DNA of 11,455 bases, from NCBI GenBank assembly GCA_003170115.1, contig PMZS01000251.1, forward strand, positions 1 to 11,455. The letters are read 5' to 3'. The DNA is from Spirochaetaceae bacterium. Its GTDB lineage: Bacteria; Spirochaetota; Spirochaetia; SZUA-6; Fen-1364. The translations under genes and the position numbers were made by a program. The notes beneath the pieces are model-generated. The model worked only from the letters and a program-made list of their open reading frames with translations. It was not told where the DNA came from and ran no database searches. This document shows positions 1-6,195 of this stretch, one piece after another; the first letter of the stretch is position 1; every line of letters begins with the position of its first letter.

Positions 1-406
1 GACGGTAGTTCTCCTCAGTAATGCCGACCTCTCTGCCGAGGCCAGCTTTCCCTTTGAGGTGGCGGCGTGCGCCTTTCAGCAGCCCCTCCGCCTCGACGAG
101 GGTCAGAATCGTCCCCTGCTGGTCACGAAGAACACCGATCTGGTCGTTGATGGCGAGTATCCGCTGCAGGAGAATGGGAGTCGCGCCCTCTTTCGGCCAC
201 AGGAGGTATTTCCTGATTTTCTCAACGGGCACACCGAGCTCCCGCAGCAGTCGGATCTCTTTCAGCCTCGCCAGGTCCTCCTCTGAGTACAGGCGATAGC
301 CCGCGGCGGATCGGCGCGAAGCCGAGAACAAGCCTGCCGCGTCGTAGTACAAAAGAGTCGAGCGGGACAATCCGAACATACCTGCAATCTGACTGATGGT
401 CCGCAT
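1..406 (-). CDS. MerR-family transcriptional regulator (C-terminus cut by window edge)
   Basis: The first 135 residues are visible and the frame is still open at the left edge. The N-terminus (MRTISQIAGMFGLSRSTLLY) is a typical MerR winged helix-turn-helix. It is followed by the wing motif with YYDAAGL and the GYRLYSEEDLARL segment around residues 36-49. Residues 50-70 (LRELGVPVEKIRKYL) match the second helical region of the family, and a helical dimerisation stretch follows. The effector-binding end lies outside the window, so the inducer cannot be inferred. No Cys cluster typical of metal-sensing members is seen in the visible part. There is no Shine-Dalgarno sequence before the ATG at 404-406. 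A TATACT hexamer lies 6 nt upstream, so the message may be nearly leaderless. It is divergent from an exported LEA-type protein across a short gap that contains a perfect inverted repeat, which suggests control of itself and possibly of that neighbour. The family call is firm; the target is inference. Confidence 0.9.
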   Translation of the reverse strand, partial: MRTISQIAGMFGLSRSTLLYYDAAGLFSASRRSAAGYRLYSEEDLARLKEIRLLRELGVPVEKIRKYLLWPKEGATPILLQRILAINDQIGVLRDQQGTILTLVEAEGLLKGARRHLKGKAGLGREVGITEENYR

Positions 407-412
407 GGAGCC

Positions 413-440
413 AGTATACGCCGGCACCTCGGTTGCCGGC
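413..440. promoter_or_regulatory. Divergent intergenic dyad and -10-like hexamer, candidate MerR operator
   Basis: A perfect inverted repeat GCCGGCA-N7-TGCCGGC occupies 420-440. On the minus strand a TATACT hexamer (413-418) sits between the dyad and the regulator ATG. MerR proteins bind dyads in the spacer of their target promoters, and the dyad is directly upstream of this -10-like element. No good -35 hexamer is visible at 17-19 bp, which is common for activator-dependent promoters but weakens the call. Confidence 0.4.
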
Positions 441-470
441 CGCCGCTCATGAATGTATCCTCGGCTCATC

Positions 471-1436
471 ATGAAAAGAGCACTCCTCCTGCTTGTTTTC
501 CTGGCCAGCGCTCTGGCGGCTGAAGCCCTTTCATTCCCAACTCCCTCAGCCACCCTGACGCGCTTCGAGGTCACCGCAATCTCGTTGCGCGATGTGACAT
601 TCCTTTTCGAGCTCTCCGTGAAGAATCCGTACCCCGTCGGCATTGCGTTCGACGGCATGACGCTCGCATTCAGCGTCGAAGGCAACAAGGTCTTCACGGC
701 GGCATCCCAGGGCGGGTTCAAGGTGCCCGCGAACAAGTCCCGGGCGAACACGTTCACGGTGCAGCTCACGTACGACGATATCATCAAGGTGATCAAGGAC
801 TACACGTCCAGGGACTATCTGAACACCGTGATCAACGGAACCCTCGTCATTCCTCTCCCGCGGATACCTGGCGTGCCGAAGACCTGGTCCGTGTCCTACA
901 CGCTGAAGAAAAAAATACCCGCCATCAAGCCGCAACTCTCGCTTCTGGATTTCAGCGTCCAGCCGCCCACCCAGGCACAGGTCAAAGAAGCACTCATGAA
1001 AGCGGGGCGCGACGTGGACCCGGGCAAGGCCCTGAGCGCGTTGAAGGACGTTCTCCAGGGTAAGAAGCCAGAGGCGCCGGTGATCGATCCCGCGGAGATC
1101 GACGTCCCGCTGACCGTGACTTTCACCATCGAGCTCGCCAACGAGGCCAAGGCGGAGCTTTCGTTCGCCAAGCTCGGTTACGAGCTGGGCGTCAATGGGG
1201 AGAGCCTGGTTGTGGGAGAGAGCACGCAGATCGTCCGACAGCCCGGGCGATCCTTGATCACCGTCGCAAATGTCTTCAGCTCACGGAGCCTTTCGCAGAA
1301 TGTCCGCGAGGTCTTTTCAAGCAGGCACGGGAGTTACACGTTGCACGGTACCGCGTCCATCAAGCTTCCGGACGAGATCAGCAAGAACCCATTGCCCCTG
1401 GACTTCCAGGAAGGCGGAAGCTTCTCGGTGAAGTGA
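471..1436 (+). CDS. Exported protein with two LEA type 2 (WHy-like) domains
   Basis: The protein is 321 aa from the ATG at 471. It starts MKRALLLLVFLASALAAEA, a clear Sec signal peptide with a probable signal peptidase I site near ALAAEA and no lipobox cysteine. Two related beta-rich domains follow. The first spans about residues 25-150 (TLTRFEVTAISLRDVTFLFE, then VKNPYPVGIAFDG); the second spans about 210-318 (DVPLTVTFTIELAN through IKLPDEI). The pattern of a beta strand, an N-P-Y/F turn and a further strand is that of LEA_2/WHy domains, known from plant desiccation proteins and from bacterial envelope proteins of unclear role. A charged helical linker (about 160-200) separates the two. An in-frame ATG at 453 would add six residues before the signal peptide; neither start has a convincing ribosome site, and 471 is chosen because the signal peptide begins cleanly there. 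Function is unknown; a periplasmic or envelope-bound role is inferred. Confidence 0.85.
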   Translation: MKRALLLLVFLASALAAEALSFPTPSATLTRFEVTAISLRDVTFLFELSVKNPYPVGIAFDGMTLAFSVEGNKVFTAASQGGFKVPANKSRANTFTVQLTYDDIIKVIKDYTSRDYLNTVINGTLVIPLPRIPGVPKTWSVSYTLKKKIPAIKPQLSLLDFSVQPPTQAQVKEALMKAGRDVDPGKALSALKDVLQGKKPEAPVIDPAEIDVPLTVTFTIELANEAKAELSFAKLGYELGVNGESLVVGESTQIVRQPGRSLITVANVFSSRSLSQNVREVFSSRHGSYTLHGTASIKLPDEISKNPLPLDFQEGGSFSVK

Positions 1437-1463
1437 GTGACGTTCGAGATCCGAGGACCCCGT

Positions 1464-1492
1464 TTGATTTTCGGCACCTCACATGATATTCT
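1464..1492 (+). promoter_or_regulatory. Candidate promoter with extended -10, leaderless start
   Basis: TTGATT (1464-1469) is followed after 17 bp by TATTCT (1487-1492), which is preceded by TGA as in an extended -10 (TGn). Transcription would start about 6-7 nt further on, at or next to the ATG at 1499. This agrees with the lack of any Shine-Dalgarno sequence before that gene. The call rests on pattern only. Confidence 0.45.
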
Positions 1493-1498
1493 GCGCCC

Positions 1499-2452
1499 AT
1501 GTCTTCATGCAGAAGGTTCCTGCGCTCTTCGCTGCTTGTCGTGAGCGTGGCTGCCCTCCTGGTCATTCCCTCTGGCCTTTTCGCCGAAGCAGTTGCGGCG
1601 ATACCCGCAAACAAAGGCTTTGCCACGATCAAGGAGATCCTCGACAGGAGCTGTTCCGCCTGCCACGACTGGACCGCGACGTATGAGGGGATCATGAGCG
1701 GCGGAAGAATCGTTGCCGGCGCACCCGACAAAAGTCTTCTTTACCAGAAGATCGCAAGCGACCAGATGCCGCAGGAAGGCGACAAGCTGACGCCTGACCA
1801 GAAAGCGTTCATCAGGGGCTGGATCGCCGCGGGGGCGCCGTCCACGGAGCTCCCCATTGCCGTTCCCGCGGCCGAAGGCTCGGCGGCTCAGGCAAGCTCC
1901 GCCCCCGCCGCTTCCCAGAAGTTCCTGTTCTTCCCGGACAAGGAGACGTTCCATGCGGTAACTGGGTTCGCTTCGACCGCGTTTTTCATCGGGGCCGGAA
2001 TAATCGGGACGGTTCGCTTCCTGGACATGATGAACGAGGCGCACGCGTATCGGGACTCTATCGGGTGGGACGAGGACACCGGAGACCCCGCCGTCCGCAC
2101 CGCTGAGATCAAAGCCGTCTGGGCCCGCAACCAGGCGCTCCGATGGTGGCATGTCGGCTTTATCGTCGCGGGGGAAACCCTCTATATTGGCGATGCGATC
2201 ACCGGGATCTCGATGTTCACGAAACATCAACCGGGGAAGCTTACGAAACATGATGTCCACCGTTACGCGTTCTTCCTGCACGCATCCATGATGGTCGCGC
2301 AGGTGGGGCTGGGGTTGGCGGAGAGCTACGCGCTGTCCACAGGCCAGCACGACCTCATGATCGGATTGGGTGCGGCTCATGCCGCGCTCGGGCTTGCCAT
2401 CCCCGCCGTCATGCTCGGCGCGGGACTTGAAAATCTTCTCTTGCCGGAGTGA
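1499..2452 (+). CDS. Exported mono-haem cytochrome c fused to a four-helix membrane domain
   Basis: The protein is 317 aa. Residues 1-31 are a signal peptide with a long hydrophobic core ending GLFAEA. A class I-like cytochrome c domain follows: the haem motif CSACH is at 52-56 and a probable axial Met is in QMPQ (M90), ahead of a C-terminal helix FIRGWIAAGAP (104-114). An Ala/Ser/Pro linker spans about 115-140. The remainder holds four hydrophobic segments, near 152-175, 215-240, 253-279 and 287-311. Each carries a histidine at or near its membrane part: H152, H218, H254 or H261, and H294. That spacing resembles four-helix di-haem b-type cytochromes such as b561, but I cannot assign a named family. 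It probably passes electrons between a periplasmic partner and a membrane haem or quinone pool. An aldo/keto reductase gene follows 3 nt downstream, so the two are co-transcribed. The haem c domain is certain; b-haem binding is inference. Confidence 0.8.
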   Translation: MSSCRRFLRSSLLVVSVAALLVIPSGLFAEAVAAIPANKGFATIKEILDRSCSACHDWTATYEGIMSGGRIVAGAPDKSLLYQKIASDQMPQEGDKLTPDQKAFIRGWIAAGAPSTELPIAVPAAEGSAAQASSAPAASQKFLFFPDKETFHAVTGFASTAFFIGAGIIGTVRFLDMMNEAHAYRDSIGWDEDTGDPAVRTAEIKAVWARNQALRWWHVGFIVAGETLYIGDAITGISMFTKHQPGKLTKHDVHRYAFFLHASMMVAQVGLGLAESYALSTGQHDLMIGLGAAHAALGLAIPAVMLGAGLENLLLPE

Positions 2453-2455
2453 CGA

Positions 2456-3439
2456 ATGAACTACCGACTTCTTGGACGAACGGGAATGAAGGTTTCGGAG
2501 GTGAGCTTCGGGGCATGGGCCATCGGCGCCTCCTGGGGTCCGGTGAATGACAAGGAATCGATGGCCGCGCTGAACAAGGCTGTGGACCTGGGGGTAAATT
2601 TCTTCGATACCGCCGACGTGTATGGCAACGGCCGCAGCGAAAAGCTGATCGGACAGCTCATGCGCGACCGCTCGGAAAAGATCTACGTCGCGACAAAGGC
2701 GGGCAGGAAGCTCAATCCGCATGTGGCGGAGAAATATACTCCCCTGGCAATCCGCAAGTTCGTGGAGGACAGCCTGCGCAACCTCCGCGTCGAGTCACTC
2801 GACCTCCTGCAGCTGCACTGCCCCCCTCCCGCGATCTACTACACCCCCGAGATGTTCGAAGCGCTGGACCTGTTGGTGAAGGCAGGCAAGCTGAAGAATT
2901 ACGGGGTGAGCGTGGAGAAGGTGGAAGAGGCCCTCAAGGCAATCGAATACCCGGGGGTCAAGACGGTCCAGATCATCTTCAACATGTTCCGCCAGAGGCC
3001 GTCAGAGTTGTTTTTCCGGGAGGCCAAGTCACGCTGGATCGGGATTCTCGCCCGCGTGCCGCTTGCAAGCGGCTTGCTCACGGGCAAGATGACGCGTTCG
3101 ACGAAGTTCAAGGCCGACGACCATCGCCAGTTCAACCGCAAGGGACAGGCCTTCGATCGCGGAGAGACCTTTTCCGGGGTCGACTATGCGAAGGGCCTGC
3201 AGGCTGTCAATGAGCTGAAGGAGATCCTCCCGCGCGGCATGACCATGACCCAGTTCGCCCTGAAGTGGATCCTCATGCACGATGCGGTGTCCTGCGTCAT
3301 CCCCGGCGGCAGAAACCCGGCGCAGGTGGAAGACAATTGCGGGGCGACGAGTGGCCCCCGGCTCCCCCGCGGTGCCATGCGGCAGGTGAAGGAGATCTAT
3401 GATCGCCTGATCCGGGACGACGTTCATCATCGCTGGTAG
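2456..3439 (+). CDS. Aldo/keto reductase, NADP(H)-dependent type
   Basis: The protein is 327 aa with a complete TIM-barrel oxidoreductase layout. The start MNYRLLGRTGMKVSEVSFG is typical. The catalytic tetrad is visible as D51 and Y56 (FDTADVYGNGRSE), K81 (VATKAG) and H121 (LLQLHCPP). A cofactor-binding region near the C-terminus includes VIPGGRNPAQVEDN. It would reduce an aldehyde or ketone to an alcohol with NAD(P)H in the cytoplasm; the physiological substrate cannot be read from the sequence. There is no C-terminal ferredoxin domain. The ATG lies 3 nt after the stop of the cytochrome gene, and GGAG at 2446-2449 inside that gene's end can serve as ribosome site, so translation is likely coupled. 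This pairing is unusual and may be only transcriptional convenience. Confidence 0.92.
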   Translation: MNYRLLGRTGMKVSEVSFGAWAIGASWGPVNDKESMAALNKAVDLGVNFFDTADVYGNGRSEKLIGQLMRDRSEKIYVATKAGRKLNPHVAEKYTPLAIRKFVEDSLRNLRVESLDLLQLHCPPPAIYYTPEMFEALDLLVKAGKLKNYGVSVEKVEEALKAIEYPGVKTVQIIFNMFRQRPSELFFREAKSRWIGILARVPLASGLLTGKMTRSTKFKADDHRQFNRKGQAFDRGETFSGVDYAKGLQAVNELKEILPRGMTMTQFALKWILMHDAVSCVIPGGRNPAQVEDNCGATSGPRLPRGAMRQVKEIYDRLIRDDVHHRW

Positions 3440-3454
3440 AGAACCTGATTCCGC

Positions 3455-3482
3455 TTGATTTCCCGGTTCCCCGCTATACAAT
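3455..3482 (+). promoter_or_regulatory. Candidate sigma-70-type promoter of the envelope operon
   Basis: TTGATT (3455-3460) and TACAAT (3477-3482) are separated by 16 bp. They match the consensus hexamers at 4/6 and 5/6 positions. Transcription would start near 3489, giving a short leader of about 13 nt that contains the TGGAG ribosome site at 3492-3496, ahead of the lipoprotein ATG at 3502. It lies in the 62-nt gap after the aldo/keto reductase. Confidence 0.6.
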
Positions 3483-3501
3483 ATTTGGCAGTGGAGACTC
3501 C

Positions 3502-3959
3502 ATGAGAAGGATCATCCTCGTTGCAGCGGCGTGTGTGGCGGCGTTGGCCCTCGCCTCCTGCGCCTCGCTCCAGCATTCGTGGGACCAGGGAAATGTGGAA
3601 ACCGTTGCCCGACTGATCAATGGAGGCCAATCGGCGAAACTTGCAGCGATGAGCACAACGCCATTCCTGGTCGACGGTGAAGTGGTTGCGCTGAAAGCGA
3701 TGTCGTAGGATTCTGGGAAGGCATCATCAAGGCCGGATTCAAGGTGGAGGCTCCCGCATTGGGGGCGGCCGCTCCCGTCACGGCGGACAGCTACAGGCAG
3801 TTTGCAGACACGATGGAGGTGAAGTCGTTCTTCGCTGAGTACGTGAAGAAAGACACCCGAGTTCTCGAGCTGAGGACTGGGTCGAACGGCAGGATCCTCC
3901 TGATCATCCACGGCAGCTGGTTCTCCAAGACCATTCACGGGTTCAAGGGACCCTTCTGA
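3502..3959 (+). pseudogene. Small lipoprotein of unknown family, split by a single-base frameshift
   Basis: The first reading frame runs from the ATG at 3502 to a TAG at 3706-3708. It begins with a lipoprotein signal peptide (MRRIILVAAACVAALALASC) whose lipobox is LASC with C20. The second frame is open from 3681 to the TGA at 3957-3959 and continues with ESDVVGFWEGIIKAGFKVE and ends FSKTIHGFKGPF. Adding one base near 3689 joins the frames into one protein of about 152 aa (LVDGEVVA then AESDVVGFWEG), so a one-base deletion is the simplest explanation. The joined protein would be lipid-anchored, with a mixed alpha/beta body and no motif I recognise. It is first in a three-gene unit with the FecR-domain gene, which starts 2 nt after its stop. 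It could be a real pseudogene or a sequence error. No slippery heptamer is apparent at the shift. Confidence 0.75.
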
Positions 3960-3961
3960 AC

Positions 3962-4979
3962 ATGAAAAAGACACTTCTTTCACTCGGTCTTGCGCTACTG
4001 CTCGCTGCCGCGGCGAATGCCATTCCTTCCGACGTGACGTACGCGGAGGGGGACGTCACGACAAGGTTCGGCACCGGCAAGCAGCAGGACACTTCAATCG
4101 GCGATGTCTTGAATACGGGCGATTCCTTGAAGACCGGCAAGGACGGCCAGGCAGAGCTCGATCAGAAGGGCGTGACGATCAAGGTGAGTCACGGGACCGT
4201 CTTCACCCTCATGGAGAAGTCGGAGGCAGGAAAGACAGCGTCGGCCATGTCCATCGCGCTCGGCTCGATCAAGTTCCGTTATGACAAATTGACGGGCTCG
4301 GAGCCGCAGGTTCGTACGAATGGGGCTGTCGCCGGTGTGCGAGGCACCGAGTTCAGCGTGTTCGCCGGAGCGGACGGCTCGACCCTGTTCGCGGTGGATT
4401 CCGGGGAGGTCGATGTCGAGTCCGCAGGCAAAACCGTCCAGCTCGCCGCTGCGGAAGGCGTAGAAGTGCCCCTGGGGCAGCCTCCAGGAGACAAGTTCAC
4501 ATTGCAGGGCTACCAGATCAACTACAGCAAGTGGAACGGTGACAAACTGGCCGGCATGCTTGGAGATCCCATGGCGGCACTGCAGAACATCGAGACCGCA
4601 ATGAATGGGTACACCAAGGACTTGGGCGACTACTACGGATTGTCGAAGGACTACGAGGCGAAGCTTACGGCTGAGCAGAAAAATCTGGCCCAGATTCGGA
4701 CCGAAAAAGGGTCGACGGAAGGCGAAAAATACGCCAACGAAGTTGTGGTCCCCCTGCTGCGCCAGACTCATCAACCTCGGCATGAACGTTCGGTTCTCAG
4801 CGCTCGCTGCTCTCTCACTGAGGCGATTCGTCGGGGGCAGGCTGTATGTCCTCATGAAGGAGCGCTATATCAACCATCCGGACGACCCTGCGTACAAAGA
4901 TTTCCTCTCCCGGTACGACAGCATCTTGTCTGACTTCGAAAAATCCATAATTCCCTTCCTCGTTCAGGCGGATATATGA
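3962..4979 (+). pseudogene. Secreted FecR-domain protein, 3' part frameshifted
   Basis: Residues 1-20 (MKKTLLSLGLALLLAAAANA) are a cleavable signal peptide. A FecR domain follows at about 25-165. It has the diagnostic AVAGVRGTEFSVF motif (122-134), then FAVDSGEVDVES and the EGVEVPLGQPPG segment. After it a helical, Lys/Gln-rich region (about 175-260) suggests a coiled coil. The intact frame runs to about residue 267 (VVVPLLR), then goes into an Arg/Pro/Cys-rich nonsense tail stopping at 4933. The frame that gives RLINLGMNVRFSALAALS and ends FEKSIIPFLVQADI, with a TGA at 4977-4979, continues the protein sensibly. Removing one base near 4754-4763 (a CCCCC run or the GCC just after) gives about 338 aa. 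Classical FecR proteins are inner-membrane sigma regulators. This one has no membrane anchor or sigma-factor neighbour, so it belongs to the exported FecR-domain group of unknown role. Confidence 0.82.
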
Positions 4980-4991
4980 CCACATTCCGAC

Positions 4992-4998
4992 GGAGGAG
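4992..4998 (+). promoter_or_regulatory. Ribosome binding site fixing a GTG start
   Basis: GGAGGAG sits 4 nt before the GTG at 5003 and 12 nt after the stop of the restored FecR-domain frame. It picks GTG 5003 as the start of the third envelope gene, rather than the ATG at 5053, which has no such site. Confidence 0.65.
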
Positions 4999-5002
4999 CA
5001 CA

Positions 5003-5451
5003 GTGAAAGCCAGATACGTATTCGCCGGCTTGATCGGCGCAGCGCTTCTTGTATGGGCCCTGGGGTGAGCTGCAACCTCGGCGCGGTCAGCATCCAGGAC
5101 CGCATTTCGAGCTTCCAGGACGACCTGAACACGACCAGCAGGTCGAATCTCTACAAGAACTTCCACCCGACCGAGACCATCGAATATGATGCTCTAAAGA
5201 ATCCCGCTGCCATCACCGGATTCACTACTCTTTTTCCTCTGCCAAGCCCTAACTATTCCTTGTCGATAATAGACGATAACAACACCTCGGCAGTCCATGT
5301 TCAGGTGGTCGCGGGCCCTTCAGGAGGGACTTATAATCCTTCGGCCTTCTACTTGGAGCTGAAAATGGACACGACCAGCGGCAACGACAACAGGATCGTC
5401 ACGTTGAGCGCGTCGAATACCAACGGAGGCTATACTCTCTACCTGCAATAG
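5003..5451 (+). pseudogene. Probable lipoprotein of unknown family, frameshifted in the signal peptide
   Basis: From the GTG at 5003 the product starts VKARYVFAGLIGAALLVWAL, a lipoprotein-like signal peptide, then hits a TGA at 5066-5068. Adding one G to the GGGG run at 5062-5065 gives LGVSC and joins the open frame 5053-5451, making about 149 aa with the lipid-attachment cysteine near residue 24. The lipobox (GVSC) is not ideal. The mature part is Ser/Thr/Asn-rich with beta-strand-like stretches (SAVHVQVVAG, NNRIV-like turns, GGYTLYLQ at the end), suggesting a small beta-sandwich. I recognise no family. The gene lies 23 nt after the FecR-domain gene and just before a strong terminator, so it is last in the three-gene envelope operon. 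Reading only the 5053 frame would yield a protein with no export signal, which argues for the frameshift. Confidence 0.7.
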
Positions 5452-5461
5452 ACTGCCTGAA

Positions 5462-5481
5462 GCGCGGGGCGTGCCCCGCGC
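5462..5481 (+). terminator. Rho-independent terminator candidate
   Basis: GCGCGGGG and CCCCGCGC form a perfect 8-bp stem with a 4-nt CGTG loop, followed by GTTTCATTT. It lies 10 nt after the stop of the last envelope gene. The T-stretch is imperfect but the stem is very stable. Confidence 0.7.
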
Positions 5482-5528
5482 GTTTCATTTCCGAAAGAAG
5501 GCCCCGCACAATCCCCCTGCATCGCCCC

Positions 5529-5576
5529 TTGACAGCGAACTCATCCCGAGGTCACAGTGTACACATGAAACGTACA
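5529..5576 (+). promoter_or_regulatory. vapBC -35 element and operator-like inverted repeat
   Basis: A perfect TTGACA lies at 5529-5534, but no good -10 hexamer is seen at 16-18 bp. Further on, GTGTACAC (5557-5564) is an 8-bp palindrome, and TGTAC (5558-5562) with GTACA (5572-5576) form an inverted repeat 9 bp apart that spans the antitoxin ATG (5565). VapB-type antitoxins usually repress their own operon through such short dyads, so this is a candidate operator. Confidence 0.45.
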
Positions 5577-5786
5577 AATCTTGTGCTTGACGAGCAACTC
5601 TTGAAAGAAGCGACCCGTCTCGCCGGAGTCAAAACGTATTCGGGAACCGTCAATCTCGCGCTCCATGATTTCGTCCGTCGGGCACGGGCGCGGCGTATTC
5701 TCATGCTTGCGGGAACCGGACTGTGGGAGGGCCATCTCGCTGAGATGCGCGCTGATGCACCGCACGCGCGCAAGGCGAAGAAATGA
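5565..5786 (+). CDS. vapB: VapB-type antitoxin
   Basis: The protein is 73 aa. MKRTNLVLDEQLLKEATRLA followed by GVKTYSGTVNLALHDFVRRA matches the short ribbon-helix-helix antitoxins of the VapB class: an N-terminal beta strand for DNA contact and two helices for dimerisation. The basic, disordered-looking tail from about residue 45 (including WEGHL and ending ARKAKK) is the part expected to wrap the toxin. The ATG at 5565 is chosen because the conserved domain starts there; a TTG at 5529 would add 12 residues but falls on the -35 hexamer. The stop overlaps the toxin start (ATGA), the usual coupling in these pairs. It should bind DNA, neutralise the PIN toxin and, with it, repress the operon. 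Confidence 0.85.
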   Translation: MKRTNLVLDEQLLKEATRLAGVKTYSGTVNLALHDFVRRARARRILMLAGTGLWEGHLAEMRADAPHARKAKK

Positions 5787-6175
5787 TCCTCGTCGACACG
5801 TCGATATGGATCGCCATGCTCCGAAAGAAAAATCCTTTCCGAATAGAAGAGGCAGTCGAGTTCGACGAAATCATCACCTGTCTCCCGGTGATCCAGGAGG
5901 TCCTCCAGGGATTTCGCGAGGAAAGTATCTATCGAACTGCCCGAGATGCAATGCTCGCCTTGCCGATCGTGGAATCTCCAATGGAGAAATCACTTTTTCT
6001 GGAAGCTGCAGAGCTCTACCGATCTGCACGGCGTCGGGGTCTCACAGTCCGATCATCGGTCGATTGTCTGATTGCAGCCTGCGCGCTGCGTCACAACGTC
6101 CCTGTGCTCCACAGCGACCGCGACTACAACCTTCTCGGCGAGATTTGTCCACTGAAGTCAAGAACAATCTCGTGA
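5783..6175 (+). CDS. vapC: VapC-type PIN-domain toxin ribonuclease
   Basis: The protein is 130 aa, the normal size for VapC. The acidic metal-binding residues of the PIN fold are all present: D5 in MILVDTSIWI, E39 in VIQEVLQGF, D94 in SSVDCLIAAC, and D112/D114 in HSDRDYNLL. Family members are Mg2+-dependent endoribonucleases that cut tRNA or rRNA and stop translation when the antitoxin is degraded. The specific target cannot be inferred. The start codon overlaps the antitoxin stop by 4 nt. The toxin appears intact, so a functional antitoxin is expected. The module lies between a terminator and a convergent operon, a typical place for an acquired addiction module. Confidence 0.9.
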   Translation: MILVDTSIWIAMLRKKNPFRIEEAVEFDEIITCLPVIQEVLQGFREESIYRTARDAMLALPIVESPMEKSLFLEAAELYRSARRRGLTVRSSVDCLIAACALRHNVPVLHSDRDYNLLGEICPLKSRTIS

Positions 6176-6195
6176 AATGAAGGTTCTTCCGCAGA

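Noticed and set aside
453..470. ATG 453 as start of the LEA-type protein
   Set aside because: It adds six residues before a clean signal peptide start and has no ribosome site; not excluded, but less likely.
1505..2722. Long minus-strand open frame of about 405 codons
   Set aside because: It is antisense to the cytochrome and aldo/keto reductase genes, is rich in Arg/Gly/Asp/Ala with no domain, and runs across two real genes.
3441..3470. GAACC/GGTTC pair as terminator of the aldo/keto reductase gene
   Set aside because: Arms of only 5 bp with a loop of about 19 nt and no T-run; it overlaps the better supported promoter.
5053..5451. ATG 5053 as start of an independent short gene
   Set aside because: It has no ribosome site and no export signal; the GTG at 5003 with GGAGGAG and a signal peptide is a better start once the G-run indel is allowed.
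5665..6180. Plus-strand frame of 171 codons over vapBC
   Set aside because: It overlaps a clear VapB/VapC pair in another frame and has low-complexity Arg/Ser/Pro content.
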